Shown here in pieces: positions 63,431-64,000 of a stretch of DNA of 64,000 nt. The notes below the pieces were generated by a model. The model was not told the DNA's origin, did no database searches, and worked only from the letters and a program-made list of their open reading frames with translations. Both the position numbers and the translations under genes were made by a program. Every line of letters starts with the position of its first letter. The stretch's first letter is position 1. Source of the stretch: Cytobacillus stercorigallinarum (lineage in GTDB: Bacteria > Bacillota > Bacilli > Bacillales > Cytobacillaceae); NCBI RefSeq assembly GCF_014836495.1, contig NZ_JACSQT010000006.1:124001-188000 (forward strand). The letters run 5' to 3'.

Positions 63431-63555
63431 ATAAGCAATCCTCCTTTTGATCTTCTATTGTATAGGTTATTCCTTATAATATATGGGTGAATAAAAGAAA
63501 AGGTTGGACGAAAATAATAATTATGAAGAAAAATATTGAAACTATACCTGCTTAT

Positions 63556-63584
63556 TTGATAAAATTAGTACCAAGTACTAATAA
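63556..63584 (+). promoter_or_regulatory. fabH promoter with FapR operator
   Basis: The palindrome ATTAGTAC-CAA-GTACTAAT (63564-63582) matches the FapR operator of Bacilli, released by malonyl-CoA. It fills the gap between a -35 TTGATA (63556-63561) and a -10 TAATAA (63579-63584, 17 bases apart), so FapR would block RNA polymerase. The promoter leads into fabH. Confidence 0.88.
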
Positions 63585-63668
63585 TTGATATTAAATTTTA
63601 TTTCTCGTAAACAAAAAGGTTGAATTTCTTATAACGACAAAGTGGAAAAGAAAAAGGGAGTGGGAAAG

Positions 63669-64000
63669 ATGAATGCTGGAATTGTTGGCTTAGGTAGATA
63701 CTTGCCCGAAAAAATAGTAACGAATGCTGATTTAGAAAAAATAATGGATACTTCAGATGAATGGATCCGCACGAGAACAGGTATCGAACAAAGGCGGATT
63801 GCCGATGACGATACAGATACTTCTGATATGGCATTCGCTGCTGCAAAAAAAGCATTACAGGATGCAGACTTGTCTCCTGAAGATATCGATTTAATTATTG
63901 TCTCAACTGTCACACCAGATCAGCCATTTCCAAGTGTTGCTTGTTTATTGCAGGAAAAGTTAGGGGCAAAGAAAGCAGCAGCTATGGATGTAAGTGCAGC
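63669..64000 (+). CDS. fabH: 3-oxoacyl-ACP synthase III (FabH), N-terminal part
   Basis: The first 110 codons of FabH are present; the gene runs off the right edge. FabH condenses acetyl-CoA or branched acyl-CoA with malonyl-ACP to start fatty acid synthesis. Recognised segments are [33 protein letters not shown] and [16 protein letters not shown]. The window stops just before the expected catalytic Cys (after AMDVSA). ATG 63669 follows AAAGGGAGTGGG. It is under a FapR-type operator. Confidence 0.95.
   Translation, partial: MNAGIVGLGRYLPEKIVTNADLEKIMDTSDEWIRTRTGIEQRRIADDDTDTSDMAFAAAKKALQDADLSPEDIDLIIVSTVTPDQPFPSVACLLQEKLGAKKAAAMDVSA

Noticed and set aside
1..64000. CRISPR arrays, tRNA or rRNA genes, transposons, prophage
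   Set aside because: No regularly spaced repeats, cloverleaf-like intergenic sequence, transposase or phage gene was seen; synteny with B. subtilis is largely continuous.

Overview
The window is a low-GC (roughly 36-38 % by eye) Firmicutes chromosome segment from an endospore-forming member of the Bacillaceae. The evidence is a complete gerP spore-germination operon with a sigma-K-type promoter, comK, med-comZ, addAB, a tyrosine T-box, a FapR operator, and gene order that follows one long block of the Bacillus subtilis map (comK/yhj - addBA - gerP - yisKL/yisN/asnO - yitK/L, yitS-W - argCJBD-carAB-argF - yjzC/yjzD - yjaU/V - med - comZ - yjzB - fabH). I see no rRNA, tRNA, insertion sequence, prophage or CRISPR array. 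This is core chromosome with local insertions, replacements and some decay.

Layout. 1-12.7 kb is a mixed stretch: the end of an ABC importer operon; an Rrf2 regulator divergent from a cysteine dioxygenase/flavin hydroxylase pair; tyrS under a T-box with a MarR gene upstream; an XRE-cupin regulator divergent from azlCD; an M48 membrane protease; an IDEAL-domain protein divergent from comK; a YhjD-like gene; and the YuxL-type S9 peptidase. 12.9-22 kb holds an LCP cell-wall ligase, a TVP38-type membrane protein and the addBA recombination helicase-nuclease. 22-24 kb is gerPABCDEF on the minus strand, including a short gerPD of 58 codons. 24-35.4 kb carries an acyl-CoA ligase, a DUF418 membrane protein, yisK, yisL, a PAS-GGDEF-EAL protein in the place wprA has in B. 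subtilis, yisN, asnO and a membrane-anchored GH13 protein with altered catalytic residues. 35.6-43.8 kb has an SDR, yajQ, cvfB, degV, yitT, a BsuPI-domain protein, yitU, yitV, yitW and two tiny basic proteins. 44-46.8 kb is moaA-moeA-mobB. 47-56.5 kb is the arginine/carbamoyl-phosphate operon with ARG-box-like operators. 56.6-64 kb has yjzC, clpB behind a CtsR-like operator, yjzD, yjaU, yjaV, med, comZ, yjzB and the start of fabH.

How the genes work together. argCJBD-carAB-argF carries glutamate to citrulline. MoaA, MoeA and MobB cover parts of molybdenum-cofactor synthesis. AddAB processes DNA ends; ComK, Med and ComZ belong to competence control; GerP, AsnO and YisN belong to the sporulation/germination sphere. 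I do not see a complete undescribed multi-gene system. The best leads are the altered GH13 protein, a 15-bp hairpin that covers the ribosome-binding site of a 43-aa gene, the Rrf2/cysteine-dioxygenase/hydroxylase module with its palindrome, two tandem hairpins ahead of med, a YjaU protein lacking the hydrolase serine, and the CtsR-like site at clpB.
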